This document shows positions 7,958 to 15,893 of a stretch of 40,409 nt of DNA, piece by piece (the stretch's first letter is position 1; every line of letters begins with the position of its first letter). Below the pieces are notes generated by a model that did no database searches, was not told where the DNA came from, and worked only from the letters and a program-made list of their open reading frames with translations. A program made the position numbers and the translations under genes. This DNA comes from Acidobacteriaceae bacterium. Lineage in GTDB: Bacteria; Acidobacteriota; Terriglobia; Bryobacterales; Bryobacteraceae. The DNA is taken from the NCBI GenBank assembly GCA_019244055.1, contig JAFATG010000310.1, positions 1-40,409 of the forward strand, given 5' to 3'.

Positions 7958-9637
7958 ATGAAAAGAGCTGCCGTGTTCTTTTTCGTCTGCTCGTGGTGCA
8001 TGGCACAGCATCATCACGGACCTCCGGCGGAAACGGAGAAGAGCATAGACCTGGCGAAGCTTCCCGCGCCGCAGCACATCACTGGAATCGGATCCAGCCA
8101 TATACCGATCACAACCAAGTCGTCCGAGGCCCAGCAATGGTTTGATCAAGGGCTGGCGCTGATGCACTGCTTCTGGGATTACGAGGCCCTGCGGGCATTC
8201 GAGGAGGCGGTGCGCAAGGACCCGAACTGCTCGATGTGCTACTGGGGTCTATATCGCGCGCTGGAGTTCAGCGACAAGGATGAACAGGCGAAGCAGGAGC
8301 TCGACAAAGCGAAAGGTCTTTCGGCGAAAGCGTCCGATCGGGAACAACGTTACATCCGCGCCTACACAGATTCGGTGGATCAGAAAGGCGATGAAGCCGA
8401 CCATGCATTCGACAAGGAGATGAGCGCGCTGATTCAGCGCTACCCAGACGATCTGGAAGCGAAACTGTTGCTCTCTACTCATCCCGGCCATGGCTATGAC
8501 GAGAAGGGGGATCCGCGGCCAGGAACGCTCTACGAGCAAGCCATGCTGCGAAGCCTGCTGCAGGATTATCCGGATAATGCGGCAGTGAACCATTATTGGA
8601 TTCACGCGATGGAGGTCACGGACCGGCCGGAACGAGCACTGCAAAGCGCGGACATTCTCGGTGCTTTGGCGCCGTCCTCCGGACACATGGTGCATATGCC
8701 CGGACACATATTCTACCGCGTGGGCGATTATGAGCGCGCCCGGCTGACGTTCCTCAATGCGTTACGAGTGGACCAGGATTACATGGCGAAGCAGCACGTC
8801 GCCCCGAAAAACGACTGGAACTATGCGCACAACGTTTCTTATCTGATTGCGGATTGCGCCGAGGAGGGACGTTATACCGAGGCTCTCGAACACGCCCGCA
8901 CGCTGACCGGTTTGGCGAACGATCCCGATCATTCCGGTAGTCCGTGGTTCTATGTTTTACAGATCGGCAGCACTGAACAGAGACTTGCTATTCGCTTTTG
9001 GAAATGGGATGACGTAATCAAGCGTCCGATGCAGTTCGGCGTACCGGACGACAAGGTCAGCCTGTGGGCGCTCGGGTATCGCGATGGACTGGTTCAATAT
9101 GCGACCGGCATGCGGGCAATAGACGACAATCGATTTCCCGATGCAAAAAATGACGCAACTGTTCTTGACGCCCGCTTGTGGCGCTTGTCTCAACAAGATG
9201 TAGCAGACGACCAGAAACCAGCGCGCGATGAGGTCTTGAAGATTTTAGGGACGGCATCGCTGGAGCTGCGGGGCCGACTGGAGTTCGCAAGCGGCGACGT
9301 GGAGGAGGGGCGGAAGCTTCTCGAACGAGCGGACGAGAGTGAGCGAAAACTGGGCTATTCCGAGCCGCCTCTGTATTCACGGCCCGCACTGGAAGTTCTC
9401 GGCGCCGCCTGGATGCGGGCCGGAAAATTCGAGGATGCTCGTAACGCTTTTCAAAGCGCGCTGGCGCGGCGGCCGAAATCCGGCTGGTGTCTTTACGGCA
9501 TCGCGGCCGCATGGAACAAGGAGGGCAACCGAAAAGAAGCAGTAGACGCGTACCGAGCGTTTCTAGATGCATGGTCCAACGCGGATTCCGATCTTCCCGA
9601 AGTGAAAGCTGCGCAGGCCTACCTGGCTGAAAAGTAG
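7958..9637 (+). CDS. Secreted TPR-repeat protein of unknown function
   Basis: This is a 559-residue protein with a short signal peptide (MKRAAVFFFVCSWCMAQ) and a His-rich mature N-terminus (HHHGPP). TPR-type helical pairs then run through the whole length. Characteristic segments are QQWFDQGLALMHCFWDYEALRAFEEAV, DPNCSMCYWG, the HYWIHAME and HMPGHIFYRVGDYERA blocks, and two canonical TPRs near the C-terminus (AGKFEDARNAFQSALARRP and KEGNRKEAVDAYRAFLDAW). The conserved His and Cys residues suggest a metal- or haem-related role, but that is speculation. An upstream in-frame extension overlaps iorB and is rejected in favour of ATG 7958, which precedes the signal peptide. It is 103 bases from the iorB stop and may be co-transcribed. 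Confidence 0.8.
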   Translation: MKRAAVFFFVCSWCMAQHHHGPPAETEKSIDLAKLPAPQHITGIGSSHIPITTKSSEAQQWFDQGLALMHCFWDYEALRAFEEAVRKDPNCSMCYWGLYRALEFSDKDEQAKQELDKAKGLSAKASDREQRYIRAYTDSVDQKGDEADHAFDKEMSALIQRYPDDLEAKLLLSTHPGHGYDEKGDPRPGTLYEQAMLRSLLQDYPDNAAVNHYWIHAMEVTDRPERALQSADILGALAPSSGHMVHMPGHIFYRVGDYERARLTFLNALRVDQDYMAKQHVAPKNDWNYAHNVSYLIADCAEEGRYTEALEHARTLTGLANDPDHSGSPWFYVLQIGSTEQRLAIRFWKWDDVIKRPMQFGVPDDKVSLWALGYRDGLVQYATGMRAIDDNRFPDAKNDATVLDARLWRLSQQDVADDQKPARDEVLKILGTASLELRGRLEFASGDVEEGRKLLERADESERKLGYSEPPLYSRPALEVLGAAWMRAGKFEDARNAFQSALARRPKSGWCLYGIAAAWNKEGNRKEAVDAYRAFLDAWSNADSDLPEVKAAQAYLAEK

Positions 9638-9691
9638 CTCGAGACGGCCGCTGTCTAAGATAAGTACAGTTGCACCCGGAATCGGCAATAC

Positions 9692-10009
9692 ATGCGGATC
9701 ACCGTCTCGCACACGAAATCAAAGCAAGAGGTCACACGAGCCGTCGATCGCTCGTTCGACGATTTGTTTCGGAACATTGGAATAATTCCTATTCAGTTTG
9801 TTGAGGAGCGGCGAACGTGGCAAGGATCCACGCTTACTTTTTCGCTCTCTGCGAAGATGGGCTTCGTGAGCACACCAATCAAAGGCACCATCGAAGTCAC
9901 CGATCGGGACCTCACCATTGACGCTGACCTTGGCTTGTTCGAACGCTTAATTCCCGCTACGAAAGCGAGAGAAGCGATTACGAACCGAGTTCGGGGATTG
10001 TTGACGTAG
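9692..10009 (+). CDS. PHA-granule-region (PHA_gran_rgn) family protein
   Basis: This 105-residue protein resembles the putative polyhydroxyalkanoic-acid-system family. It has an N-terminal MRITVSHTKS strand, an amphipathic helix (KQEVTRAVDRSFDDLF), a central W followed by LTFSLSAKMGFVSTPIKGTIEV, and a C-terminal helix (FERLIPATKAREAITNRVRGLL). These small cytoplasmic proteins are often encoded near PHA synthesis genes, but none is present here. The role is unproven even in the family. It is convergent with holA, 29 bases apart. TAAGAT at about 9656-9661 may be a -10 element of its own promoter, weakly supported. Confidence 0.6.
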   Translation: MRITVSHTKSKQEVTRAVDRSFDDLFRNIGIIPIQFVEERRTWQGSTLTFSLSAKMGFVSTPIKGTIEVTDRDLTIDADLGLFERLIPATKAREAITNRVRGLLT

Positions 10010-10038
10010 AGTTTGCGGGGTCGAGCATATCGGTGCGG

Positions 10039-11103
10039 CTAGGGTTTCGTCGTCAAAGCGAGGACTAGTGTCTCCATCACCACCCGATCATCGCGGTAGC
10101 CTTCGCGGAACTTCTTATCCGTCTCATAAATGAGGGCAATGGCCTTGGCCAGATGCTCTTTGGTAAAGGCGGTCGCGGTATTCATCACCTGTTCGGCGCG
10201 GTCGCGCCATATCCGAACGCCGATTTTCGAAAAGAACGCGACCGCCTGTTGGGGCGAGTTCACCCTCGCTTCCTTCGCGGCGAGAGCCAACCGGAATTGC
10301 GTGCTCAGAAACGTCAGCGCGAGGGGAAGGTACTCGCCTTCCCGCACCAGAATATCGAGGGATCGCAGCGCACTCTTGCGATCGCGCTTGCCCAACGCGT
10401 TCACCAGCACGACGATCGTGCTTTGCGCGGCATTGGGAACCAGGGCGGTCAAGTCATCCATTGTGACTGGCCGCTCAGCTCCGATATACAACGACAGTTT
10501 TTCTATCTCCGCCGCCAGGCGCCCGGCATCTCCGGCGATGGTCTCAAGCAGCACGGCCAGTTCCGCGCCGGCAAGCTTCAGCCCCTGACGCCTCGCAAGA
10601 TCCTGTGCAAGGAAACGGCTTGACTCCGGTGTAAAGTGATGAAATTCGACCGTGGACGGAACGGCCGAGTAGAACTTCTGAACGCGTTCCAGTTTCGGAC
10701 GGTCCTCGCCATTGAAATCGTACCGGCTGCACTCGAAGACCAGAACGGTGCCGGGCGCAGGAGAACTCAGGTAGGCCGCCAGGGGCGATGTCTCGGACTT
10801 CCCGGACTCATCACCTTCGTCAGCCACGAGTCGTCGTGGCAAGGCCAGCTCCGCGCTGCATACCCAAATCAGACGCTCCGTTGCGAATAGCGAGAGCGAC
10901 TGCGCATCGTCCAAAACTTCGCGCAGCGTGGTACTTTCGAGATCGGCTTGTGTCAGGCCGTTCTCTCTAGCCGAACCGGGCAGCACGCGCTGGATCAACG
11001 CCTCTTTGCAGAGCTTGCGCTGGTATCCTTCTTGCCCGAGAAAGAGATAAGCCGGCTGTAGCTTGTCTTTTGCGATTTTTGCGAGAAACTGCTCCGGTGT
11101 CAT
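10039..11103 (-). CDS. holA: DNA polymerase III subunit delta
   Basis: This 354-residue protein has the HolA architecture. An N-terminal LAYLFLGQEG-type strand and P-loop-like region (PAYLFLGQEGYQRK) is followed by the AAA+ lid (LLETIAGDAGRLAAEIEKLSLY, about 180-205) and a C-terminal collar domain (STQFRLALAAKEARV, then a helix ending MNTATAFTKEHLAKAIALIYETDKK). The delta subunit opens the beta clamp during loading. The gene follows lptE by 13 bases on the same strand. The lptE-holA order is conserved in many bacteria, which supports both calls. Confidence 0.93.
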   Translation of the reverse strand: MTPEQFLAKIAKDKLQPAYLFLGQEGYQRKLCKEALIQRVLPGSARENGLTQADLESTTLREVLDDAQSLSLFATERLIWVCSAELALPRRLVADEGDESGKSETSPLAAYLSSPAPGTVLVFECSRYDFNGEDRPKLERVQKFYSAVPSTVEFHHFTPESSRFLAQDLARRQGLKLAGAELAVLLETIAGDAGRLAAEIEKLSLYIGAERPVTMDDLTALVPNAAQSTIVVLVNALGKRDRKSALRSLDILVREGEYLPLALTFLSTQFRLALAAKEARVNSPQQAVAFFSKIGVRIWRDRAEQVMNTATAFTKEHLAKAIALIYETDKKFREGYRDDRVVMETLVLALTTKP

Positions 11104-11116
11104 GCTCGGATACTGG

Positions 11117-11641
11117 TCAAAAATTCTCGACGACCGAAGTCACGATATCCCGAGCCGCATCCCGGCTGAGGCGGTCGAACGCTGGAGTGCTCTCATCGAA
11201 CAACAGACGAGGGTTAATGGCAATTTGATAATTTTCGCGGACGGCCCAGTTTGCGCGTGAATAGAGCACTCGCCCAGTGGCTCGTTCGTGGAGAGTAATC
11301 GTCATAATCATGGTGATCTGTACGACGCTGGCTTTGCCGGAGGCCGGATCAAAAATTGTCGGATAGGCCGCTACGGTGTTGATCGTCCCGTTTAGCACTG
11401 CATCGGCTTCGGCTGGATTGCTGACAATTCTAAACCTGGTGCGTTCATTAAATTCGCGGGCAATGTCCCGAGGAAGGAGATCGACAAGCCGGTAACGCGT
11501 CGAGAGCGTACTGAATGTCGGTATCGAGATTGTCTGAATGCTTTTTGGCATCAGGTCGGCTTTGCCGCCGACGTGATATCCGCAAGAGACAAACGTACCC
11601 GTAGCTGTTGCCATCCAGAGCAGGTATTGGCGCCTGGTCAT
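11117..11641 (-). CDS. lptE: LptE-type LPS-assembly lipoprotein
   Basis: This 174-residue protein has a lipoprotein signal ending FVSC, with Cys20 the likely lipidated residue, followed by GYHVGGKAD. That start is typical of LptE/RlpB, the outer-membrane plug of the LptD translocon. The body has the family's core: IQTISIPTFSTLSTRYRLVDLL, REFNERTRFRIV, and the ADAVLNGTI strand. The first residues, TRRQYLLW, also resemble a twin-arginine motif, so Tat export of a lipoprotein is possible. ATG 11641 overlaps the stop of the Asd-like gene (ATGA). The position directly before holA supports the assignment. Confidence 0.85.
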   Translation of the reverse strand: MTRRQYLLWMATATGTFVSCGYHVGGKADLMPKSIQTISIPTFSTLSTRYRLVDLLPRDIAREFNERTRFRIVSNPAEADAVLNGTINTVAAYPTIFDPASGKASVVQITMIMTITLHERATGRVLYSRANWAVRENYQIAINPRLLFDESTPAFDRLSRDAARDIVTSVVENF

Positions 11642-12651
11642 AGCCGCAGGCCTTCGAGAGTATCGACGATTTCAGCCGCAGCTTCTGCAACCATTCTCAG
11701 GTTGTCTGCCACGATCCAGATCCATACCGCGCGTGGGTTGTTCACATCCACTCGGATATCGCCTGCAATCAGACCGCTCTGTCCCGTAACACCGACCCCT
11801 GTAGGCGGTTCTTCGCTTTGTGCCCGCACTTCAATCTGCGGTGAAGCCAGCGCTTGAGCGATCCCTGCGGCGTCGGCATTGCCGGCGAATTCTACCCAGA
11901 GCGAGATGCTGTAGCCGTGGAACACGGGCACCTGGATCAGGCGCAGAGACGGCATCGGCAACGCGGTCGATTGCCACGCAAGGATCGTGGCCAAATCGCG
12001 CTCGATTCGCTGTTCCACGGACAGCAGGTTCAGAGGTGCCTCCTCGCCGTATTGCGCCAGGAGATTGAAGCTGAGCTGTGCATCGAATACCGCCCTGTCG
12101 AGTGATTTGAATGAGAGCAGAGCGGTAGTCTGCTGATGCAGCTCGGAGAGCCCGCGCTGACCTCGTTCGCTAGCCGGTTCAAAAACGTGCGCGATGGCCT
12201 GCCGAATGGACGCGGAGTTTGCGAGCTTCTCTAAGACCGCAGCCAGCGCCGTGGCCGCCGGATGCCCAATTACTAGCAGCCATTTCTGCTCCGCGCTCAC
12301 TTGACCGAGCAGCGGTGCCATAATCTTCGCTTCCGGCTCGCTTCCGAGATGGCCCGTGCAATCGATTAGCAGCGGGTGTTTGCCGGTAGCTTTCACCAGA
12401 GTATAGGCCTTTTTGGCACCATCCGCGTTTCCCGCTATCAGGACCGCGGATGTGTCAGCAATCGTCTCGGCGCTTAGCGGCTCCAGGTATACCGCTTCCC
12501 CTTCCTCTTCGCCAAAATTGCCTTCGCCACTCGCGGCGAATGTGGTGATCGCTGCCTTTGCGCTTCGCGCTTCGACAATCTCTCGCAGGTCCTTTCCGAG
12601 GAGCGTTTCCGCGCCGACCAGGGCCAGTTTCAGCCGCTGTGATTCACCCAA
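11638..12651 (-). CDS. Aspartate-semialdehyde dehydrogenase homologue lacking catalytic residues
   Basis: This 337-residue protein aligns along its length with Asd/Usg proteins: a Rossmann start (LALVGAETLLGKDL), IDCTGHLG in place of IDNSSAFR, a SERGQRGLSELHQQT segment for the SGAGR..EEL..Q helix, and the C-terminal PTGVGVTGQ...VWIWIVADNLRMVAEAAAEI block. The active-site NPNC(S/T) is replaced by HPAAT (130-134), so the nucleophilic Cys is Ala133. The GHS His is Tyr247, and the RVPV Arg is Gln240. It should not reduce aspartyl phosphate and is more likely a structural or regulatory paralogue, as with Usg proteins. A TTG start (12651) overlaps the pssA stop by 8 bases, and the stop overlaps lptE. 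Confidence 0.8.
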   Translation of the reverse strand: MGESQRLKLALVGAETLLGKDLREIVEARSAKAAITTFAASGEGNFGEEEGEAVYLEPLSAETIADTSAVLIAGNADGAKKAYTLVKATGKHPLLIDCTGHLGSEPEAKIMAPLLGQVSAEQKWLLVIGHPAATALAAVLEKLANSASIRQAIAHVFEPASERGQRGLSELHQQTTALLSFKSLDRAVFDAQLSFNLLAQYGEEAPLNLLSVEQRIERDLATILAWQSTALPMPSLRLIQVPVFHGYSISLWVEFAGNADAAGIAQALASPQIEVRAQSEEPPTGVGVTGQSGLIAGDIRVDVNNPRAVWIWIVADNLRMVAEAAAEIVDTLEGLRL

Positions 12652-13528
12652 TTTGATGCTCCGTGTACTGCGCGTGCGGCCGTGGCCTCCTACGGCGCCG
12701 TACGAATGAAATTACGCGAATCACGATCCCGCTCATGACGTAGGCAGATGCGGCGGCAAGCAAAAATGGCTGCGACCATTCCCAAATCAAGAACGCGATT
12801 CCGCCGACGATCAAAACGATCAGCGGTGTTCGGGGCTTAGAGACGCTGATTTGTTTAAAGCTTGGATAGCGCCACGTGCTCACCATCAGCAAGCTTATGA
12901 TTCCAACCAGTACCAACCAGCCGACTGAAAAGCCGAAGGACCGAACCGGTGAATCGTCCATAAACACCACTGCAGCGATAAATCCGGCGCCGGCTGGAAT
13001 CGGCATTCCAACAAAGTACTTATAATCCGGACGGGTGGGATTCTTGGGTGTGGGCGGCGCGATGTTGAAACGAGCCAGGCGAACGGCCCCGCAGAGTAGA
13101 TAAAAGAACGCGATAAGGTAACCGGCCCGCATGATATGACTCTGCAGGTGGCCCTCGGCGGGCGCCAGTACAAACTGCACGCCCCAGATGTAGGTGAGAA
13201 TGGCGGGAGCTATTCCGAACGTCACCACATCGGCGAGCGAGTCCAGCTCGCGCCCGAAATTGCTCGTGGTGTTTGTCATGCGGGCGATGCGGCCATCGAT
13301 GCCGTCGAAGAACACGGCGAAACCCAGGGCCTTTGCCGCGAGCGAAAAGTGCTGGTTCGAGCCGTAATTTCCCGTGCCGGTAAGCAGCGCTCCCTGAAAC
13401 GCCTGCACAATGGCTATGAATCCAAGAAAAATGTTCGCACTGGTGAACAGGCTTGGCAGTACATACGCTGCTCGTCTCGGGGGCTTGGTCGAACTGGCTG
13501 GTCCAATCAGCCGCTCTCGAATCGTCAG
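12644..13528 (-). CDS. pssA: CDP-diacylglycerol-serine O-phosphatidyltransferase, probable CTG start
   Basis: PssA makes phosphatidylserine from CDP-diacylglycerol and serine at the inner membrane. The CDP-alcohol phosphotransferase signature D-G-x-x-D-G-x2-A-R...G-x3-D-x3-D is complete in the segment FDGIDGRIARM...GRELDSLAD. About seven hydrophobic segments are seen, and the C-terminus is Arg-rich. The first standard start (GTG 13408) would remove the normal first helix. The open frame upstream encodes RRAAYVLPSLFTSANIFLGF, the expected family N-terminus, and contains no ATG, GTG or TTG. The best start is CTG 13528, which overlaps the psd stop (CTGA) with AGGGGG four bases upstream, giving 294 residues. 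ATT 13522 or CTG 13510 are alternatives. Confidence 0.85.
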   Translation of the reverse strand: MTIRERLIGPASSTKPPRRAAYVLPSLFTSANIFLGFIAIVQAFQGALLTGTGNYGSNQHFSLAAKALGFAVFFDGIDGRIARMTNTTSNFGRELDSLADVVTFGIAPAILTYIWGVQFVLAPAEGHLQSHIMRAGYLIAFFYLLCGAVRLARFNIAPPTPKNPTRPDYKYFVGMPIPAGAGFIAAVVFMDDSPVRSFGFSVGWLVLVGIISLLMVSTWRYPSFKQISVSKPRTPLIVLIVGGIAFLIWEWSQPFLLAAASAYVMSGIVIRVISFVRRRRRPRPHAQYTEHQIG

Positions 13529-14169
13529 AGCGCCCCCTGCTCGGGCTCATTGGCGGCGAGACTGGGCGCCCGGTTGGCAAGCACACTAGAGCCGGCCGAA
13601 ACGCGGTCGCCTTCTTTGACCGTCAGGCGCCACTCCGGCCCAAAAAGAACGTCTACGCGCGATCCGAATTTGATGTAGCCGATTCGCTCGCCCGGAGCGA
13701 GAACGTCTCCCGCCTGCTTGTAGCAGACGATGCGGCGAGCAATCAGACCGGCAATCTGGCGGCACACTACGCGCGTCCCGTTGCCTTCCATAACCAGCGT
13801 ATTCTGCTCATTTTCGGCTGATGCGGCCTCATGGCTTGCCACCAGGAATTTTCCCTTCTGGTACACAACGCCTGTAATCTTGCCGGGTATCGGAGTCCGG
13901 TTGACATGAACATCGAAAATGTTCAGAAAGATGCTGATGCGGGTCTCATGGGGGCCAAGTTCGCGAATCGCGACAACCTTGCCGTCGGCCGGCGCCACGA
14001 TGACTTCGCCGGGCGGCGTCACTCGATCCGGATCACGAAAAAAATAGAGGCAGAACGCCGCAAGGATATAAAAGGGAAGCCCGGTCCAGGGTGTTAAGAA
14101 ATACGCGAGGGCAAGCCCAACCAGCGTCAGACCGCAGGCGTAGTAAATGCCATCGGGAACAATACGCAA
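13525..14169 (-). CDS. psd: Phosphatidylserine decarboxylase, short type
   Basis: This is a 214-residue proenzyme of the short (archaeal/rhizobial-like) Psd group. After an N-terminal hydrophobic hairpin come FFRDPDR (43-49), the conserved APADG (59-63), FDVHVNR (85-91) and KFGSR (167-171). In this last motif the Gly-Ser bond at 169/170 is cleaved and Ser170 becomes the pyruvoyl cofactor. The product is phosphatidylethanolamine. It starts at TTG 14169, because an in-frame TGA lies 15 bases upstream and no ATG is available before the first strand. pssA, the preceding enzyme of the pathway, follows directly and overlaps its stop, so the two steps are translationally coupled. Confidence 0.92.
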   Translation of the reverse strand: MRIVPDGIYYACGLTLVGLALAYFLTPWTGLPFYILAAFCLYFFRDPDRVTPPGEVIVAPADGKVVAIRELGPHETRISIFLNIFDVHVNRTPIPGKITGVVYQKGKFLVASHEAASAENEQNTLVMEGNGTRVVCRQIAGLIARRIVCYKQAGDVLAPGERIGYIKFGSRVDVLFGPEWRLTVKEGDRVSAGSSVLANRAPSLAANEPEQGAL

Positions 14170-14191
14170 ATTAGTATTTTCTCATGCGGAC

Positions 14192-14932
14192 TTACACTCC
14201 CATAATCAGCCGGATCGCTAACACATCGGGCAAGCCGGTCCTCCTGATGTCTTCCGCAGTCCTGTGCGCCGGATAGGAAACCCGCCGCAGCGTTACCGTT
14301 TTCTGGTCCGAGTCGTGAATTGCGTACGCCGCGCGCGGATCTTGATCTCTGGGCTGGCCGACAGAGCCCGGATTCACCATGTAGACCAAATCCGGCTCGA
14401 GCTCAAACACGGACTCCGTCTGTCCCTTGCGAACTTGTCCAATGACGCCGACCCTCCCGTATTTCGAAAAATACCCGCCCTGGAGGTGAGTATGACCGAA
14501 GAACCCAATGGGCGTTTCCATCAGAGGGAACGAAGGCGCGGCAGTACCCTTGGACAGAACATATTCGTCCTCATCGCGCAATGAGCCGTGCCAAATCTGA
14601 AGTGGACCGATGGTCTGAGGCCCTCGCGGCAAATCACGCAAATACGTGCGCTGGTCGTCGCTGAGCACCGCTATGGTCCACCTCGCGGCTTCCTTAGCTA
14701 TGTCGTTGAACCAGTCCAGATCGTCGATGCCAGAAACGACCTTGTCGTGATTGCCTCGTACGACGTAGGAGCAGTGCTGTCTGGTCCATTCAAGCACCGG
14801 CGCGGGGTGGGGATTGTAACCTACCAGGTCTCCGCAGCAGATGATTTGGTCATATTTGCCTTCCGCATCCGCCAATACCGCTTCGAGTGCGTACAGGTTC
14901 GCATGAAGGTCACTGATAAGTAGCGTTCGCAC
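14192..14932 (-). CDS. Metallophosphoesterase (YfcE/DNA-repair-exonuclease-like calcineurin family)
   Basis: The calcineurin-like dimetal motifs are all present: ISDLHAN (D-x-H), CGDLVGYNP (G-D-x-x), VVRGNHDK (G-N-H-D), WHGSLRDE and GHTHLQGG (G-H-x-H). This gives a hydrolase of about 246 residues that is cytoplasmic by its lack of signal. The substrate of this subfamily is not known; nucleotides or phosphodiesters are typical. GTG 14932 is preferred because VRTLLISDLHAN is the normal N-terminus. Upstream in-frame ATGs would add a Cys-rich stretch that overlaps the divergent kinase gene. It stands first in the run leading to psd and pssA, 22 bases before psd, so a role in lipid or envelope phosphate metabolism is possible. 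Confidence 0.85.
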   Translation of the reverse strand: MRTLLISDLHANLYALEAVLADAEGKYDQIICCGDLVGYNPHPAPVLEWTRQHCSYVVRGNHDKVVSGIDDLDWFNDIAKEAARWTIAVLSDDQRTYLRDLPRGPQTIGPLQIWHGSLRDEDEYVLSKGTAAPSFPLMETPIGFFGHTHLQGGYFSKYGRVGVIGQVRKGQTESVFELEPDLVYMVNPGSVGQPRDQDPRAAYAIHDSDQKTVTLRRVSYPAHRTAEDIRRTGLPDVLAIRLIMGV

Positions 14933-14939
14933 GAAAGTA

Positions 14940-14953
14940 CAAGTTTGAACTTG
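14940..14953. promoter_or_regulatory. Inverted repeat in the divergent phosphoesterase/kinase promoter region
   Basis: CAAGTT (14940-14945) and AACTTG (14948-14953) are exact inverted arms with a 2-base spacer. A third CAAGTT copy lies at 14969-14974, just before the kinase start. The whole gap between the divergent starts is only 43 bases. A shared operator is plausible but unproven. Confidence 0.3.
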
Positions 14954-14975
14954 ACTAGTGCAACAATGCAAGTTC

Positions 14976-15893
14976 ATGTCATTGGTAGTTATCGGTTCCG
15001 TCGCGTACGACGCAATTGAAACGCCCCACGGGAAACGGGAACGCACTTTGGGCGGTGCTTGCACCTATATTGCCCTAAGCGCGAGCTATTTCACCCAGAC
15101 CGCCATCGTCGCCGTGGTGGGAGAGGATTTTGCCCCGGAAGATCGCGTTCTCCTGGAACGGAGAGATGTCGATCTTGAAGGTCTGGAACAGGTCCCGGGC
15201 AAGACGTTCTTCTGGTCCGGAGTGTACTCGGCGGATATGAACGACCGCACCACACTGCAGACCGATCTGAACGTGTTCGCGGAATTTCAGCCAAAGCTGC
15301 CCGCGTCCTACGTAAAGCGACCGTATCTTTTCCTCGGCAACATTCAACCTGATCTCCAGTTAGGCGTTCAGCAGCAGATGAAGACGCTTCGGTTTACCGG
15401 CGGAGACACCATGAACTATTGGATCTCCCAATTCCGTGATGACCTGCTGGCGACCATCCGGCATTGGGACTTCCTGCTGATCAACGACAGCGAGGCCCGG
15501 ATGCTGGCGGGAGAGCACAATCTGCGGCGGGCGGCAGAAAAGATTCTGGCGTTCGGTCCCAATACACTTGTGATCAAGCGAGGCGAATACGGCGCTATGC
15601 TGTTTCGCAAAGACACGCTTTTCATGGTGCCTGGCTATCTGCTCGAAGACGTGTTTGATCCCACGGGCGCAGGCGATTCGTTTGCCGGCGGGTTCGTCGG
15701 CTACCTGGCGCAACAGGGCTTCGATCTTCGAAACGGCAATTTCGATTTTCGCGAGTTGCATCGAGCCGTAATCTATGGCTCCGTGATGGGCAGTTTCTGT
15801 TGTGAGCAGTTTGGTGTTGAACGTTTCCGCGATCTCACTCGAAAAGACATCGACGCGCGCTTTGAAGAATTCCGGCGATTCACGGCGTTTTGA
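14976..15893 (+). CDS. PfkB-family sugar/nucleoside kinase
   Basis: This 305-residue ribokinase-fold protein starts SLVVIGSVAYD, has a glycine-rich LGGACTYIAL early segment and a C-terminal PfkB signature FDPTGAGDSFAGGF, in which Asp234 is the catalytic base and GAGD the anion hole. The substrate is unclear. MNYWISQF and LLINDSEARML place it with the group often annotated as carbohydrate or adenosine kinase-like. ATG 14976 (MSLVVIG) is preferred over 14958. It leads a plus-strand run with a membrane glycosyltransferase, a DapF homologue and a nucleotide-sugar dehydrogenase, all overlapping or nearly so. This suggests a part in envelope sugar supply. Confidence 0.85.
   Translation: MSLVVIGSVAYDAIETPHGKRERTLGGACTYIALSASYFTQTAIVAVVGEDFAPEDRVLLERRDVDLEGLEQVPGKTFFWSGVYSADMNDRTTLQTDLNVFAEFQPKLPASYVKRPYLFLGNIQPDLQLGVQQQMKTLRFTGGDTMNYWISQFRDDLLATIRHWDFLLINDSEARMLAGEHNLRRAAEKILAFGPNTLVIKRGEYGAMLFRKDTLFMVPGYLLEDVFDPTGAGDSFAGGFVGYLAQQGFDLRNGNFDFRELHRAVIYGSVMGSFCCEQFGVERFRDLTRKDIDARFEEFRRFTAF

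Noticed and set aside
13020-13586. 188-residue minus-strand frame overlapping pssA
   Set aside because: Out of frame with pssA, whose catalytic motif and helices fix the true frame.
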